Shown in pieces: positions 34,228-46,920 of a DNA stretch of 64,000 bases (positions are counted from its first letter, which is position 1; every line of letters begins with the position of its first letter). The translations under genes and the position numbers were made by a program. Below the pieces are notes generated by a model. That model was not told where the DNA came from and did no database searches. It was given only the letters and a program-made list of their open reading frames with translations. Location: NCBI GenBank assembly GCA_013398175.1, contig VZRZ01008717.1:533486-597485 (forward strand), written 5' to 3'. The DNA is from Climacteris rufus. Lineage: Eukaryota > Chordata > Aves > Passeriformes > Climacteridae.

Positions 34228-35710
34228 GGGACTGGTACTGAGGCAGTAAATTAAGCATCCTAAGGCACCTTCTAAATCTGTTCTGCACTGATTAGCGTGA
34301 GCCCATTTACCATAAACACCAGGGCATCTCTCCTCACCGATAATCATTTAAATACCTCTAGATTTAGCACTGGCAATGGCAAAAGAGCTCCAAGTGAGTG
34401 CAGAGAGGAATTAGCAAATCAGCCAACTGTATTCCGTAACATCTTCCATTACAGCAGTGGGAATTAGATCAGAAGGGCAATAAACATCATTGGCTCAAAT
34501 GATCCAGCGGTATTTCAGCTTCCTCTGGCCAGGCAGGGAATGAGCTCTGATAACCAGCAGCCGCGGCAGCCACAGCCTCCAAACAGCGTTCCCACGGGAG
34601 AGCTGATTTAAGATGTTCCTTAATTAAAGGACAGTCCCTCTTTAAAAAAATATCGAGTCTTGAATCACCTGTGGAGAGTCAAAAGGAAAAAAAGAAGAGA
34701 AATGAAAGCAGCAGCCAGCAGTAAAGTACCTCTTACTTCACTGCTGTGCAAATGGACACAGCATTAAAAAGGAGAATGTTGTTAAATAACCACAGAGCTG
34801 CCTATGGGTAAAAAACATTTCTGACCACAGAGGAGAGCAGCTATTCCTGGGTACATATAAGCAATATGGACCCAGACCTTGGATTGGACCACACTGATTC
34901 AAACCGGAGTGATTTTTCCAAAAAAAAGAAAAAAGTAGAATTAACTCAGCAAACAGCACCAGCTGAGCTGTTCCTAATTGTCCCAATTTACCTCCCCCAA
35001 GCAGCAATTCTGTCTCTGAGTCACACATTACTCTGTCCCCTTGGATCCAGCGAACCCAGCGGATCCTGGCAGCTGTGACAATTGGGATGGGATGCACACA
35101 AAACCTGATTTTCCAGCTGGGGAGGTGAGAGTGGCACTTGGTCCCAGCAGGACTCTGCTGCAGGGGACATGAGCAGCAGTCAGAGAGGCACCAGCCTGGC
35201 ACCTCCCAGCCTCATGTACTCAGCACAGCTCTTTGCACACCCTTGGTGGCCACGCAGGAGCCCTCTGAGCTCATCTGAACTCCTGCTCAAGCCAGACCTC
35301 CGTGTGTTCTGATTTCTTCCCAGGAGCTGGGCTGCGAAGTGCTTTTAGGAAAAACGACTCATCTTCCTCCTGAAAGATTCCCCGTGATGCTGAGTCCTTC
35401 GCCTCCCCTGACAAGCTGCTCAGATGCTTAATTCCCTCCTCTGTCTCTGTTTTTAAGGTTGATTTTTTCTGACTTTCATTTCCAGGCACTGGGTCTTCAG
35501 GTGGGTGACTGAAAAGCCCCCTGCATGCAAGGAACTGTCAGACAAGCCTTCCAACAGAGAATTTTTGTCTGTATTTCTGACACCTGGATCAATTTTGCAG
35601 CTCTGTTTTGAACTCCCTTTGCTGTTTCCCCATCTCAAAGTGAAATTGAACCCTACATCACAGTGCAATCTTGACAGTGAGGGTACATACAGAAGTTGTT
35701 TGCCTCATCT

Positions 35711-36002
35711 TAGTGGAAGGGATCTTGTTCCAACCCCCTGCCATGGGCAGGGACACCTTCCACTAGACCAGGTTGTTCCAAGTCCCATCCAACCTGGCCT
35801 TGAACACTTCCAGGGATGGGACACCCACATCTTGTCTGGACAACCTGTGCCAGGGCTTCAGTATCCTCTGAGCAAATAATTTCTTCCTAACATTTGATAT
35901 AAACTTTCCTCTTTCATTTCAAAACCTTTCCCCCCCGTACTATCATTATTTACCCACATAAAAAGTTGTTATCCCTTTTTTATTTTTTAAGCCCCCTTCA
36001 AC
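35711..36002 (-). mobile_element. CR1 LINE 3' fragment
   Basis: On the + strand: TAGTGGAAGGGATCTTGTTC, CCATGGGCAGGGACACCTTC, CATCCAACCTGGCCTTGAAC, then TTCTTCCTAACATTTGATAT and an AAAAGTTGTTATCCC block, the reverse complement of an approximately 290-bp CR1 3' region. The expected ATAGAATC end is mostly lost. Confidence 0.85.
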
Positions 36003-37213
36003 TTCTGGCTGAGCTGTGACTTCTTGGCCTCTGATCACCCTTCACACTCCGCACACCAGGGGCTTCTGCGTTCTAACGACTTCCCACACTCAACAATCCA
36101 ATGCTCTTTCTGCTTTTGTTTGCTGCATCAATTCTCACCTGCTCCTTAGCCTCCACAAGGATGTTTTGGTGTCATCCACACTGCTCATGCAAATACTCAG
36201 CAGCACTGACCCAAGAACTGATCCTTACAGACACAGCTACTAATGAAGACGTGCACTGGTGGTTACCTTTTCAGCAGATCCTGGTTTTAGCTTCTTACAG
36301 CTGCCTATTCCCATTGATTTACTCCTTTGCTTTTCCTTTGGAGGGTGATAGTTGAGCTCTATTGTTTTATTTTCTTCTTTTTCTTTTTTTCCTTTTTTCC
36401 CTTGTTCCTTTCTTTCCTTTTTTAAAGAAAAAATGTATTTTTATCTTTTTCTTTACCCTCTTAAATCGATGTTGTTGTTCCCTCTTGTGCTAGCAGAGTA
36501 GTGGTTTTCTGAGTATCCACTCCCACGTCCATGGCTGATTCCAACTATTTTTTTCTCTTTTAATCCTTTAAGCCCTTTTTTTACCTTTAGCTGCTGTTAA
36601 ACAAGTGCAAATCTTTCCCACCTAATTCTTTTGTAAAAAGAAAACTAAAACCCAGAGAGAAAAGTGAATGATTTTATCCATACCTGCAGATTTGGTGCAG
36701 ATTTGGATAGGAAAAGGATTTCCTTGCCCATGGGTGCCACAAGGGCTGGGAGCAGCCTGATCTGGGCTACCACTCTACTACCAATTCCTTTATGGAAGCA
36801 TTTTCAGCTGCTGATTGTGGGTGACCTTTTGCTTATTTAAACCCCAATAAACTGCAGAAAAACAAGGAGACTCTGTATTTCCATATTCAGTGTCCAGGGA
36901 AGTGCCTACGAAGAGTTTGGCTTTCCAGGAACAGGAGGTATCTCCTCACTTATTGCCCCTCCCAAGAGCCAAATCTCCTAGGGCTGCCAGATTTATTGCA
37001 ATATTTGTCTAGGCACAGACATTTAGACATCTGCATGAAAGGTTTGGCCTTCTTCCATTTGCTTTTGATCCTCAGGGAATGAAGATACACACCAGTGCCT
37101 GCAGACAGGATCATGTGCTGCCCCATAGATATGCAACCATGCCTCAGCCTCACTGCCGTGCAGGTTAAGCCAGCCTTGGAGAGGAAAAACAGGAAATTTG
37201 TTTGGAAAGCACT

Positions 37214-37262
37214 TGAATCATAGAATATCTCGAGTGAGGAGGGACACACACAAATCACTATG
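37214..37262 (-). mobile_element. Very short CR1 3' end
   Basis: GAATCATAGAATATCTCGAG followed by GAGGAGGGACACACACAAAT matches the reverse complement of a CR1 terminus. Only about 50 bp are recognisable. Confidence 0.5.
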
Positions 37263-37623
37263 GTTCAAATGAGCTCTGTTTCATCATGTCAAGGACTGAA
37301 AATGAGCCCAGGATTATTTTATTTCAGGGATAGACACAGATTACAAATCAAATTGCTTTAGGGGTTGATAAGGTTCATAAAAGGGTCTGATTCCTGGAGG
37401 GATGGACATGGAATAGCTGTGAGGGGAGCTCAGGAGGCAGAGGATGGGGTCCGCCAGCAGCAAATGTCTTTGGGGTTTTTTTAAAGTAATGGGGTCAAGT
37501 CTTTCTGCACTGTGTACACAAAACTTTACACCACCAGTGACGGATGCAATGGTTCTGTTCCACAGAACCCCTCAGAAATCCCTCAGTCCCCTCTAAAACA
37601 TCTCTTTCCCTTCTTCTTCCCAG

Positions 37624-37726
37624 GAACAGCACCGTTCTGAACTCCAAAGTCATCTCCGTGACTGTGAAGCCATTCCCTCGGTCTCTCCTCACCCCTTTGG
37701 AAATTGAATTCTCCCACCTCTACAAT
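37624..37726 (+). CDS. ADGRB1: ADGRB1 GAIN subdomain B exon 3
   Basis: A 103-bp exon, phase 2 to 0, acceptor CTTCTTCCCAG, donor GTAAGT. It encodes NSTVLNSKVISVTVKPFP and RSLLTPLEIEFSHLYN, beta strands of the GAIN sandwich. NST is an N-glycosylation sequon. The intron before it is over 4 kb and contains the assembly gap. Confidence 0.95.
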
Positions 37727-38884
37727 GTAAGTGGTTCCTCAGAACCTGCCTCCTCCCATGGCTGTGTTTGCTCCTGCATGGCAGGAATGTGTTGGTGCAA
37801 GGAAGGAGGTGGCTTTGCTGGGCTCCTGACATCTCTTTGCTGGTGCAGGACCCTTCAATCTTCCCCAAAAAAGGCTGCCAAGTTCCTTGACTGCCATCCT
37901 GACACTGGGCTGGTGTTGGTGTCCTGCTTTTGGTCACTGCCAAGGATCATTGTATGGATCAGCCCTACAAACCTCACCTGCTCTGTGCTCCTTGCTCAGG
38001 CATTGCCAGGGCAGCAGGAGGGTGACGGCACTGCTGGCACAGGGAACATGGTCGTTCTTGTCCCCAGTTCACACCGTTTCATTGTGGGCATCATCACAGG
38101 AGAATAATTGTGCACTCATTAAAAAAAAAGTGCTGTAACAATGGTGTTCCTTGAGGAGGGAAAGGCAGGGGGAAAGGTTGTTTCCAGTAAGTCTGGAGAC
38201 AAGAATATTGCTGTTGTTCTCAGTGCTTTCCAGGGCAGTTGAAGATCCCCTCCAAGTTCCTCTGCTCAACACTAAGCAGATTTATGGGATGGACATTTAC
38301 ATACCCCAAAGCCTGTCCTTGTTGTGGAGGTTAGATGCCGTCTTAAGGCTCTACAACATGAATATTAGATCTGTTGTGTCATTGCTTTGGTCTCTCCTGG
38401 AGGGATTTTCCAAAGCTGTCTCCGACTTCTGGAGTCAGTGGCAAACCTCTTCCTGGAGGCTTTAAACACACCTGACCCCCACCTGCAGGGCTGTGGTTCT
38501 TCACAACACCACGTCCCACAAAAGCACAGGCTGTATTTGATCCACTTTCCAGAAGGGAGCAGCAAAAGGATTCTGTGTGAGTGGAGGGAGAAGGAGAAAT
38601 ATCAGTAGGTTGAGTCAGGGAAGAGGCAGAGTCAAATCCCTCTGCAGTGGTGGTGATGCAGAGCAATCAGAGGCACATTTTAGCCTGGCTTTTCAGTCCC
38701 AGGGTGAAAGAAGCCATTCCAAGGGCTGAGATCCACAACTGCTCATGTCGTACATCCCAGACACACCATCCTTAGAGCAGTGGAAAGTGTTTTACAGGTC
38801 CCACATTTTTCATTCTAGTCCAGGCACTCCACAAACAGGGTGACACTGATTTGTTTCTATTTTCCCTTTCTTGTCTCCTGGCAG
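37727..38884 (+). other. ADGRB1 intron before the pre-GPS exon
   Basis: A 1.2-kb intron in which I see no repeat or exon. Confidence 0.9.
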
Positions 38885-38928
38885 GGAACCACCAACCAGA
38901 CCTGCATCCTGTGGGATGAAAATGATGG
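38885..38928 (+). CDS. ADGRB1: ADGRB1 GAIN exon before the GPS
   Basis: A 44-bp exon, phase 0 to 2, acceptor CTCCTGGCAG, donor GTGAGT. It encodes GTTNQTCILWDENDG. The Cys-Ile-Leu-Trp-Asp segment is the first half of the GPS motif region; its cysteine partner and the cleavage tripeptide (expected in the order CLCDRLSTFAILAQ) are in the next exon, which is not in this window. NQT is an N-glycosylation sequon. It is the last ADGRB1 exon I can find. Confidence 0.93.
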
Positions 38929-40573
38929 GTGAGTTCTGTGGACTTCTCTTTACTCTCACAGGTCCATTTGCTTTTTTTGGGGTGAAATCATCACAATTTT
39001 AGCAGTGATGTGTCAGTTCTTGCTCTCTCTATTCAGTATTTCCTTCGCCATGGTGGGGAGTGCTTCTTCTTTCACACATGCTCTGCTTCTTACTGCGCTG
39101 TCTTTTAGTGCCATTTTTGGATTTTTCCACATAAAGGATACATGAGCTGGGACCCAGGACTGTGGAATTGTTCAGATTGAGCTCAGCAAAGCAGTGCTTG
39201 GCTCTCTGAGTGCTCATCCCAAATCCTACACACTAAGGAGAGTAATGCAAGATCAGAGCCCACTGTTGCAAATATGGCCTGTGGTGGGGAAGTCCAGTTG
39301 TTATGAGCTTCATGTTGTGGTGCTGTGATATAGAAAAATTATTTTTGCCAGAATCCCAGCGGTGACTGGTGCTGTTCAGGAGGGTTTGAGTGATGTGGTT
39401 GTGGTCAGCAGGGGAAAAAAGCAATCCCAAGTTACCACAAAGAGTTAGGACCATAAATCCCATATGGGGAGTAGTTGTCAAAGAATGTGCATCTTCCAAA
39501 GAAAAAAAAAAAAACATTCTGAAAGTGAGGTCTTAAATCCTGAGTGAATTTGACAGGGATACAAAGTGGTTGATTTAACGGTGGTTTTACTTCACTGACT
39601 TTTGCATCTCAGTTTGAGGACCTACCTGGCTCCTCTTCTGCTTGCAGTCAGTTTCTTTCCTTGAGATCTCACACATTTGGCACATACCCCTGCATTTATT
39701 ATTATTATTGATTATTATAATCTGCAGCATCTGAAAAATGATTCCATTCTTGTCCTTTTATGCTCCATTAAGTAGCATATGCACACATAGGCAGGCAACA
39801 TATTTACGGTCAGCTCACCATTCCTGCTGGTCTGGGATTAATTTGGCATCTCTGAGTGGATCCAAAGCAAAGCTGAAGAACACAGAGGGTCTCTCTGCTT
39901 ATGGAATCACACCTCTGTTGTAGCCCAGGAAGAACTTGTCCCTCTGGCTGACAGTGAAAATTGCTCCAGCATTTAGAAGATGGTTAGGATGCAGGTGAAC
40001 CTTCAAGAAATTGATAAAAGAAGATCTTATTATATTTTCTGCATGCCAAAGAGCAGACTGAGTGTGTAGGTCAGCACAGAGGGTTGGATTGGTGGACAGA
40101 CGCAGGAGGAAGTTTGAGTGGGAGCTGGTCTGCTCTGCCAAATCTGTTGTTTCTCCATGCTGGGATGGAATTAAAGCACTTGTACAACAATCCCATTTTT
40201 GGCAAGTAAAGGCAGGAATTGGAACCGTTGCCCCTTTTGCTCTGAACATCATCTCATTGCCTTTGGCTTTCTGCATCCTAGAGAGAGGGTTGTGTCCAGA
40301 AAGATGGAGATGTTTCCCTGCCATTCTCAGACCTGGATTTAATTAACTCTAGTCTGAGCATGAAGAGAGCAAAATCCAGTTTGCACGTGGCTGGATCTGA
40401 GGAAGAGTGATGCCATTCAGGGTGGATACAGAAATCTGTCAGAGCTGGCACTGGGAAGTGCCTGGTAGGAGACAGAGGAAGGTTTGCCCGGTGCTGATCA
40501 TGGTTTGAGAGATTTGAATGTCACTTCTGGAGGCAAAACAGTGTCCAGGTCAGCATCACCACCTGTGCCTTGT

Positions 40574-40680
40574 TACAGAGAATGATTTGGATTAGAAGTG
40601 ATCCTAAAGACCATCTCATTCCAACCCCCTGTTCTGGGCAGGGATGTCATCCTCCAGACCAGGTCACTCCGTGTCCTGGG
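40574..40680 (-). mobile_element. CR1 LINE 3' fragment
   Basis: On the + strand AGAGAATGATTTGGATTAGA, CCATCTCATTCCAACCCCCT and CCAGACCAGGTCACTCC are the reverse complement of a diverged CR1 3' end. Confidence 0.75.
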
Positions 40681-41110
40681 AGCTCTGGCTGCTCCACACT
40701 CTTCCTCCCAGGGCTTAGCAGCTTGTCGGGCTGCCTGTTGTCCCTCTGGGAGTGCAAGATGTTGGGAATGCATTCAGGCTTTAATCCCTGCATCCTCATG
40801 GCATCAAAGAATGGGCTTGCAGCTGAGAGCTGAACAGGAAATTTCTTGGCACTGATGCCGCAGTTCAGTTTTGAGGACGGATTCCAAACCCCCGGCAGAT
40901 TGGTTGTGCAAATGTTGCTGCTAAGACTCCACTTTCCCTGTGTTTTGGGGGGTGTGTGTGTACACCCTGCAAGTGTTTGCAACCAGCATTTACCATCTCA
41001 AGAAGCTGAAAAGTCCCCAGTGCTTGCGTCAGCAGATTTCTCTGGGGGAATGTTCCAAAACTTAGGGCTGATCCGGTGAGCTCTGGCAACGGGATCTGCC
41101 AAGCTGTTTG

Positions 41111-41157
41111 TGCAATATTTTAAAGCTGATTTGCACAACATTTTAAAGCTGATTTGC
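41111..41157 (+). repeat. Tandem duplication, about 23 bp
   Basis: GCA(A)(A/C)(T)ATTTTAAAGCTGATTTGC-like unit occurs twice in succession (the core TTTTAAAGCTGATTTGC is identical). Confidence 0.85.
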
Positions 41158-41512
41158 TACCGCTGCTGCCTCCTGGGAAAGTCTAATGAAAGGCAAATCA
41201 TGCAAACCCTATTCTCTAGTCCTGACTGCTCACCTCGAACTTGAACAGCGCTCTGGAGCTGTCAAGGGGTTTGCATCACAGTTTTGGGTGATGATTCCCT
41301 GCTTGGAGAAGGGATTTTTAGGCTGCACCCTGGGCCTCTTGCCTGGTCTGTGATAGAGGTCATGACTGGTGACTCTGTGCCAGGAAACCCTGTGGCTCAG
41401 CCACTCTTGTGTGGTTCCCCTCTTTGCTCCCATCTTCTCCTTCCTGCCACCTCTCCCTTTAAACTGGAGGTTGTCAGTCTCATAAGGTGATTGTGCATAT
41501 GGGTGAAACTAA

Positions 41513-41664
41513 GGATTCCCCATTCCTGGCAGTGTTCAAAGCCAGGTTGGACGGGGCTTTGAGTAATCTGGTCTAGGGGAAGGTGTCCCTGCCCATGGCA
41601 GGGAGGTTGGAACTAAATGTTCCAAAAGGTCTCTTCCAAGCCAAACCATTCTGCGATTCTGTGA
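41513..41664 (+). mobile_element. CR1 LINE 3' fragment
   Basis: CCATTCCTGGCAGTGTTCAA, GGTTGGACGGGGCTTTGAG and CCAAACCATTCTGCGATTCT mark a plus-oriented copy. Confidence 0.88.
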
Positions 41665-42800
41665 AATCCCATTTCCCAGTTCTGACCAATTTAATGGATT
41701 TACAGCTGCATTTCCCTGCCTGTCCTTCACCCTGCTCTATTCCCTGAACAGCCCAAGCCAGCCTGTCATGGTGTTGTTTGCTCAGATGTCACTGTGACCT
41801 CCCAAGATTCCTCTTTTGCCGCTCTCCATGTTCCTGCTCCAAGGCTGGGTGGCCACGTGGACCTTCCCCACACTCACAGTCACCCACCTGAGGCTGCAGA
41901 TCTTAGTGACCTAAATCCACCCAATTCCAGTGACCCAGCTTCTGGATTTAACCCCTTGTATCCTGTGATTGGACAGGTACAGAGGCAGGAAACCTGGAGC
42001 AATCCTCCTGTGAGAGCTCCTGCCTGTTCCTGCAGCCACCTGAGCTTTCAATCCCATCCAAAGCATACCAGAACCCTTTAAAGGCCACTTAAAATCCATG
42101 GGCCATGAAGGGTTGGACTGTAAAATTGCAATTAGAACAGACAATTATCGGGTGACCATGTGCTTCCTTGAAGATGGAGCTGTCGAACAGAACACTTGGA
42201 AAAAAAAAAAAAGAGGAGGAACCCTTGAGTGTTCATTCATTTGCATTTAGATGGATATTTAAGCTTGTACTATTAACAATGGATTTTTGATTTATTAATC
42301 CCAGCCCCTTTGAGTGACTGTGAGATTCGTGGGTGGCACCTCTGCCTCTCTTTTCTTTTCCTCTTGCCCCCAACTCCTCATGTCATGAAATAAGAGGGTA
42401 GAAGATCAGGGACTAATTTCTGTTGTGTTGGGTGCTGCAAGTGTGATTAATGAGCTTAGCTCTGGCTGGGTAAATTGAAAGTTGAAATCAGAGAATGATT
42501 TGGGATTCTCTGGCTCTCCTCCAAGGGTACTCATCTGGAGTAATTATCAGCTGCTTAGCCCTGATGAAGTGAATACCCAGGCAGGATCTGGTCTCCTGCT
42601 CCCACTTTCTCCTGCTGGGACAGGAGAGAAGGGTTTGATAGGTACAGCCATGGATGTGTTCAGGCTCTTGTGCATCACCAGAGATGTATTTCTGTCCTGC
42701 CTTGCCATGGTGCACAACAGGGGTGTCTCATGGCAATGAGAACAGGGAGACAGAGCCAAGTTTTGTTGTTAGTGGTGACAGCATCATTTCATGTCTTTTT

Positions 42801-43121
42801 ACAACTCCCTGAGAAGAGGTGAAGCAGTGAGGTGGAAGTTGGTTTCTTCTCCCAGGTAACAAGTGACAGGACAAGAGGAAACGGCTTCAGGTTGCACCAG
42901 TGGAGGTTTAGATTGGATAATAGGAAAAATTTCTTCACTGGGAAGATGTTCAAGCTTTGGAACAGGCTGTCCAGGAAAGTGGTGAAGTCACCACCCCTGG
43001 GAGAGCTCAAAAACTGTGTGGAAGTGGCACTTGGGGATGAGGTGTAGTGGTGAACACAACAGTGCTGAGGTAGGAGTTGGACTGAATGATCTTTTCCAGC
43101 CTTAACAATTCCATGATTCTG
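42801..43121 (+). mobile_element. CR1 LINE 3' fragment (second subfamily)
   Basis: ACAAGTGACAGGACAAGAGG, GGTTGCACCAGTGGAGGTTT, GTGGAAGTGGCACTTGGGG and the CCATGATTCTGG end. This type carries the GCACTTGGGGATGAGG block instead of CATGGCAGGG. Confidence 0.9.
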
Positions 43122-43302
43122 GGGCTGCAGAGGAAGGTGTGGAGCTATTTAGTGTTACAGAGCAGTCCTGTTGCCCCATGGGGCTGATGAGTCTCCACTA
43201 GGGCAAAGAAAGCCCAGTTTTGGTGTTCTTTAAGCATGGGATCATGTAAATGAGGAGCACTGGTGGGAGATGAAAAGGGACAGTCACAAAGTGTGGGACA
43301 TC

Positions 43303-43595
43303 TGACAAGTGCATGTAGTGATGGGAGAAGGGGGAATGGCTTTAAAGTGAAATAAAGTAGGTTTAGATTGGATATTAGGAAGAAGTTATTTACTGTGAGG
43401 GTGGTGTTGGATACCTGGAGACTGGGATGTCCACAGAAGCTGTGGCTGGTCCATCCCTGGAAGTGTCCAAGGCCAGGTTGAACGAGTCTTGGAGCAACCT
43501 GGTCTAGTGGACAGTGTCTCTGCCCATGGCAGGGGGTTGGAATTAGATGATTTTGAAGGTCCCTTCCAACCCAAACCATTCTGTGATTCTATGAA
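43303..43595 (+). mobile_element. CR1 LINE 3' fragment
   Basis: GGGGGAATGGCTTTAAAGTG, GGATATTAGGAAGAAGTTAT, CCATGGCAGGGGGTTGGAAT and a GTGATTCTATGAAG tail. It lies only about 180 bp after a copy of the other subfamily. Confidence 0.92.
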
Positions 43596-43874
43596 GTGTC
43601 TGTAGAGGCAACATGGGATCAGGCTGCCTATCTGAGCCAAAGGTGAGCCCTATTTGCCCCCTCCTCGTTGACAGCAGGGACCAACCCAGCCAGGGGCTTG
43701 TATTCTAGCTCCTGGTGCAGGAAAGAAAATCAGGCCATGTAGGTGTGAAATCCAACCCCAGACACACAAAGGGTGAGATCCAGCAGGTGTGCATTGCCAG
43801 GGCAACTCTCATCCCACAGGGAATGCCTGGCTCTATCAAGCAACCATTATTTTCTCCTCTGTGTCCAGAAGGAT

Positions 43875-43920
43875 CATTATAATAACCAGGCATTATAATA
43901 ACTAGGCATTACAATAACTG
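43875..43920 (+). repeat. 16-bp tandem repeat, about 2.9 copies
   Basis: CATTATAATAAC(C/T)AGG occurs twice and is followed by a third, shortened copy with one change. Confidence 0.9.
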
Positions 43921-45098
43921 ATCTTAAGAGGCCTTTCCAAACCTTCCAAAATATTTGCATAAAAGCTTTTTGCTCTTGGAAGAGAAAGTGGCTTGGGAAT
44001 CTGGGGTTTTAATTCAAGGACACACTTAGCTTCCCTCAGGAAAGCTAATCAGTTCCAGTAATTAAAGCTTTTCTCCTACCTAACTTAGGTAACGTAAACC
44101 TCACTATTTAGGAAGGTGACCTGTAAGCTGCAAGGTTAGGCATGGAGAACAAAACAAACAGTGGGGTGAGGTTAAATCATTTGAAAACTTGTAGTATCCT
44201 AAAATACAGTTCACAGATGCTGAGGGCAGCCCTGCTGATGGGCTCCTTTCAGACAGGAACTTCTTGAGATGTAGGGTTTGTATTGGTCCTTCCAGGGCAT
44301 GGCTGATGGATCGGTGTGGGCTGATGGATCTTTGTGGCAGGACTGGAGGTGGTCACACAGAGCCACAAAGCACAGGGAGAGTTTTGTAGTGTCACAGTAA
44401 GTTTTTAGGGCTGTTTTTGTTTGCTTTGTCTGGAACAACTGAGAGGAGTCTCCAAAATATCCTACAAAGATGCCTGTCAGGCACGATGGTTTTTCCATGT
44501 ACTCTTTGGTGTTTTAATGGTCCAGCCATCCCAAAAGACTTGAAGTGCAGTGCTTTGCCAGAAATTCCCCTTTTTGGGGTGGGATATCCAGTGTCTGATC
44601 TGCAGAAAAGCTGTCTGAATTCCTGACTGTGTGTCCTGCAGAATTACAGGAAAGTCCTTGCAAGGCAGCACGAAGAGCAGGACACAGTGCAAACTCCTGC
44701 TTGTTGAAAGCCTCTGATGCCATGCACAAAGAGAAAGGCATGAAGTTTCCTTTCCTGTGCTTTTTGGGGCTTTTTGTGATGCCAGCCTGGCTGGTCTCAT
44801 CTGGATTCCTTTGAAGGGCATACACAGGTCCCTTTGTTCCACTACTCCCCATCACCTGAAAAGCGTCACACAGGAGTTGCCTTATCTACAACATCCCATG
44901 AAATCATTTTGCTCATCACATCAGTTAATCCATCTCCCAGTGCCTGTCTTTTGAAGGAAAGCTTTCTAAAGTCAGGAAGCAGCTTCTCTTTTCCTCTGTC
45001 ACCCAGCACATTAATGACCCTGCTGGAGCTGTAGATCAGGCAGTAACAGCCTGTCTGTGCTGACAGAGATAAATGAGTCCCCCCAGACACAGACACTT

Positions 45099-45700
45099 CA
45101 CAAAATCATGAAATGGTTTGGGTTGGAAGGGACCTTAGAGACTATCGAGTTCCAACCCCCTGCCATGGACAGGGACAACTTCCACTATCCCAGGTTGCTC
45201 CAAGCCCCATCCAACCTGGCCTTGGACACCTCCAGGGATGGGGCAGCCACAGCTTCTCTGGGAAACCTGTGCCAGGGCCTCAGCACCCACACAAGGAAGA
45301 ATTTCTTTCCAATATCTGATTGAAATCTACCCTATTTCAGCTTAAAGCCATTCTCTCTTGTCCTGTCATTTCAGGCCCTTGTCCTAAGTCCCTCTCCAGC
45401 TCTCTTGGAGCCCCTTTAGGCACTGGAAGGGGCTCTAAGGTCTCCCTGGAGATTTTCTTCTCCAGGCTCTCCCCAACTCTCCCAACCTGTCTCCAGATCC
45501 TGAGAGGCTCCAGCCCTCAGAGCATCTCCATGGCCTCCTCTGGACTTGCTCCAGCAGCTCAACATCCTTCTGGTGTTGAGGACCCCAGAGCTGGACACAG
45601 TCCAGGAAGGGTCTCACAGGAGCAGAGCAGAGGGACAGAATCACCTCCCTTGACCTTCTGGTCTGTTACAACCCCAAGGCCCTGTGAGAAATCAGTGCTC
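45099..45700 (-). mobile_element. CR1 LINE 3' fragment, one of the two longest here
   Basis: On the + strand it begins AAAATCATGAAATGGTTTGG, passes GGATGGGGCAGCCACAGCTT, CTCCAGCTCTCTTGGAGCCC, GCATCTCCATGGCCTCCTCT and CCCAGAGCTGGACACAGTCC, and ends near CACCTCCCTTGACCTTCTGG. This is about 600 bp of antisense CR1 3' region. No intact reverse transcriptase frame is present. Confidence 0.93.
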
Positions 45701-46920
45701 TCCCCTTTGGATCTATTAATGACATATATACTAAGTATATATGAATTATATGTAATATATATTTTTACTGTAGCACTCCAGCTGTGGAGGAGCAACATGG
45801 CCCTTCCTGTGATCCCAAGCAGGGTACTTGTGCTGGTGTTTGTCAGTCTCCCTGTTCCAGCACCACTGCCCTTAATCAGTTTTATTCCCCACATCTTCAG
45901 CTGCAAATCCTGCCTTTCCCAACTGCTCCTGTGGATGTGCTGAGGGGGTGTTGGTGAGGGAAGAAAGCACTGTGCTTGCAAAGCCTGGCTACACAGGGGC
46001 ATGCAGGGAGGTTAATCTGAATATTCCTATTAGTTCCCCTGTGTTAAACCCAGTTAAATGTATCCCTTAATTCAGCCTGTCTGACTGCACTCGCAGTGTG
46101 CAACCAGGCAGATGGAATTATGGTCCCAGGAGCCTTTTTTTAGCCCTGGATGAGAGCAGACAAAACAGGGTAATGCAGTGAAACCCAGTCACACCCCCAG
46201 AGCCTGAGGACTTATCCCTGCTCAGCCTGGGCTCCAGGGCTGCTGTGAGCACAAAGAACAGCTTCCAGGGGGTTGTTTTTTCCAGACACCTGCCTTGTTA
46301 TGAGGACACCTTTTCCTGGGAATTGTTACCTGGATTCCAGGTGTTGCAGCAAAGAAGTGGCCAATTCTGTTAGCACAGAGCATCAGAGCACAGGACTGTG
46401 TCCATCCCTGCTTGGGAGAGGAGTTACACTCCTTTGGCTTTTGATGGGCTGCTTCCCAGTGATCAGAATCGTCCATGGGACTGGGAAAGTAGCTGCTGGC
46501 TTATTCTCCAGTGCCTCTCACAGCACAGGATGCAGGAAAAGCTGGGCAGCAGGATACAGAGCTTCTGCTGCCTGCCAGCAGAGCATGGTTTAATGGCTTT
46601 TGACAGAAGGGAAAAGGGGGAGAGGACAGAGGATTCAGAGGCTCTGAATTAAAAGCTCCCTTGCTTTCCTCGTAAAGGAGTCAGGAATATGGGTGGAATA
46701 TATGAATTCCCTTTACAGACATGGCAGAAGCCAGACACTGACACCTGGAGGATGCTCCCACTGGGAAGAGGTTTTGGGTTTGGTGACATGATTCCCAACC
46801 TCAGCTCAGTGCTGAGGGTGAGATGTGAACTGGAGCCTCATAAGGTTCAGGGTGGTTTATGTGTTCACATGTGTTTGTGCTATGTATTCATAAAAAATAA
46901 ACAAACCCAAACAAGCAGCA

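Larger units (their letters stand above)
33545..37623 (+). other. ADGRB1 intron with assembly gap
   Basis: A 4.1-kb intron with CpG-containing sequence just after the exon (33690-34040), a poly-T tract with a gap, a candidate conserved block (34230-34660), and a minus CR1 (35711-36002). T/C-rich sequence spans about 36360-36440. Confidence 0.8.
5494..38928 (+). other. ADGRB1: ADGRB1 (BAI1) gene, internal part: 14 coding exons
   Basis: This is the extracellular part of an adhesion G-protein-coupled receptor of the BAI family. Joined exons give about 572 residues: linker (1-36), TSR2 (37-91), TSR3 (92-146), TSR4 (147-201), TSR5 (202-256), HormR (257-326) and GAIN without its end (326-572). Exon phases chain correctly (1-1 for six exons, then 1-0, 0-0, 0-0, 0-1, 1-1, 1-2, 2-0, 0-2), with no stop or frameshift, so the gene looks intact. 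Known of the family: BAI1 acts at the plasma membrane of neurons, glia and phagocytes, inhibits angiogenesis through its TSRs, binds phosphatidylserine, and signals through ELMO/DOCK. Missing here are the signal peptide, N-terminal domain and TSR1 (upstream) and GPS, 7TM and PDZ-ligand tail (downstream). The paralogue assignment rests on remembered human sequences; ADGRB2 and ADGRB3 differ clearly in TSR and HormR residues and lack the linker between TSR1 and the next repeat. Confidence 0.93.

Noticed and set aside
45320..45943. Plus-strand open frame of about 207 codons
   Set aside because: Most of it is antisense CR1 3' sequence, which often lacks stops in one frame.
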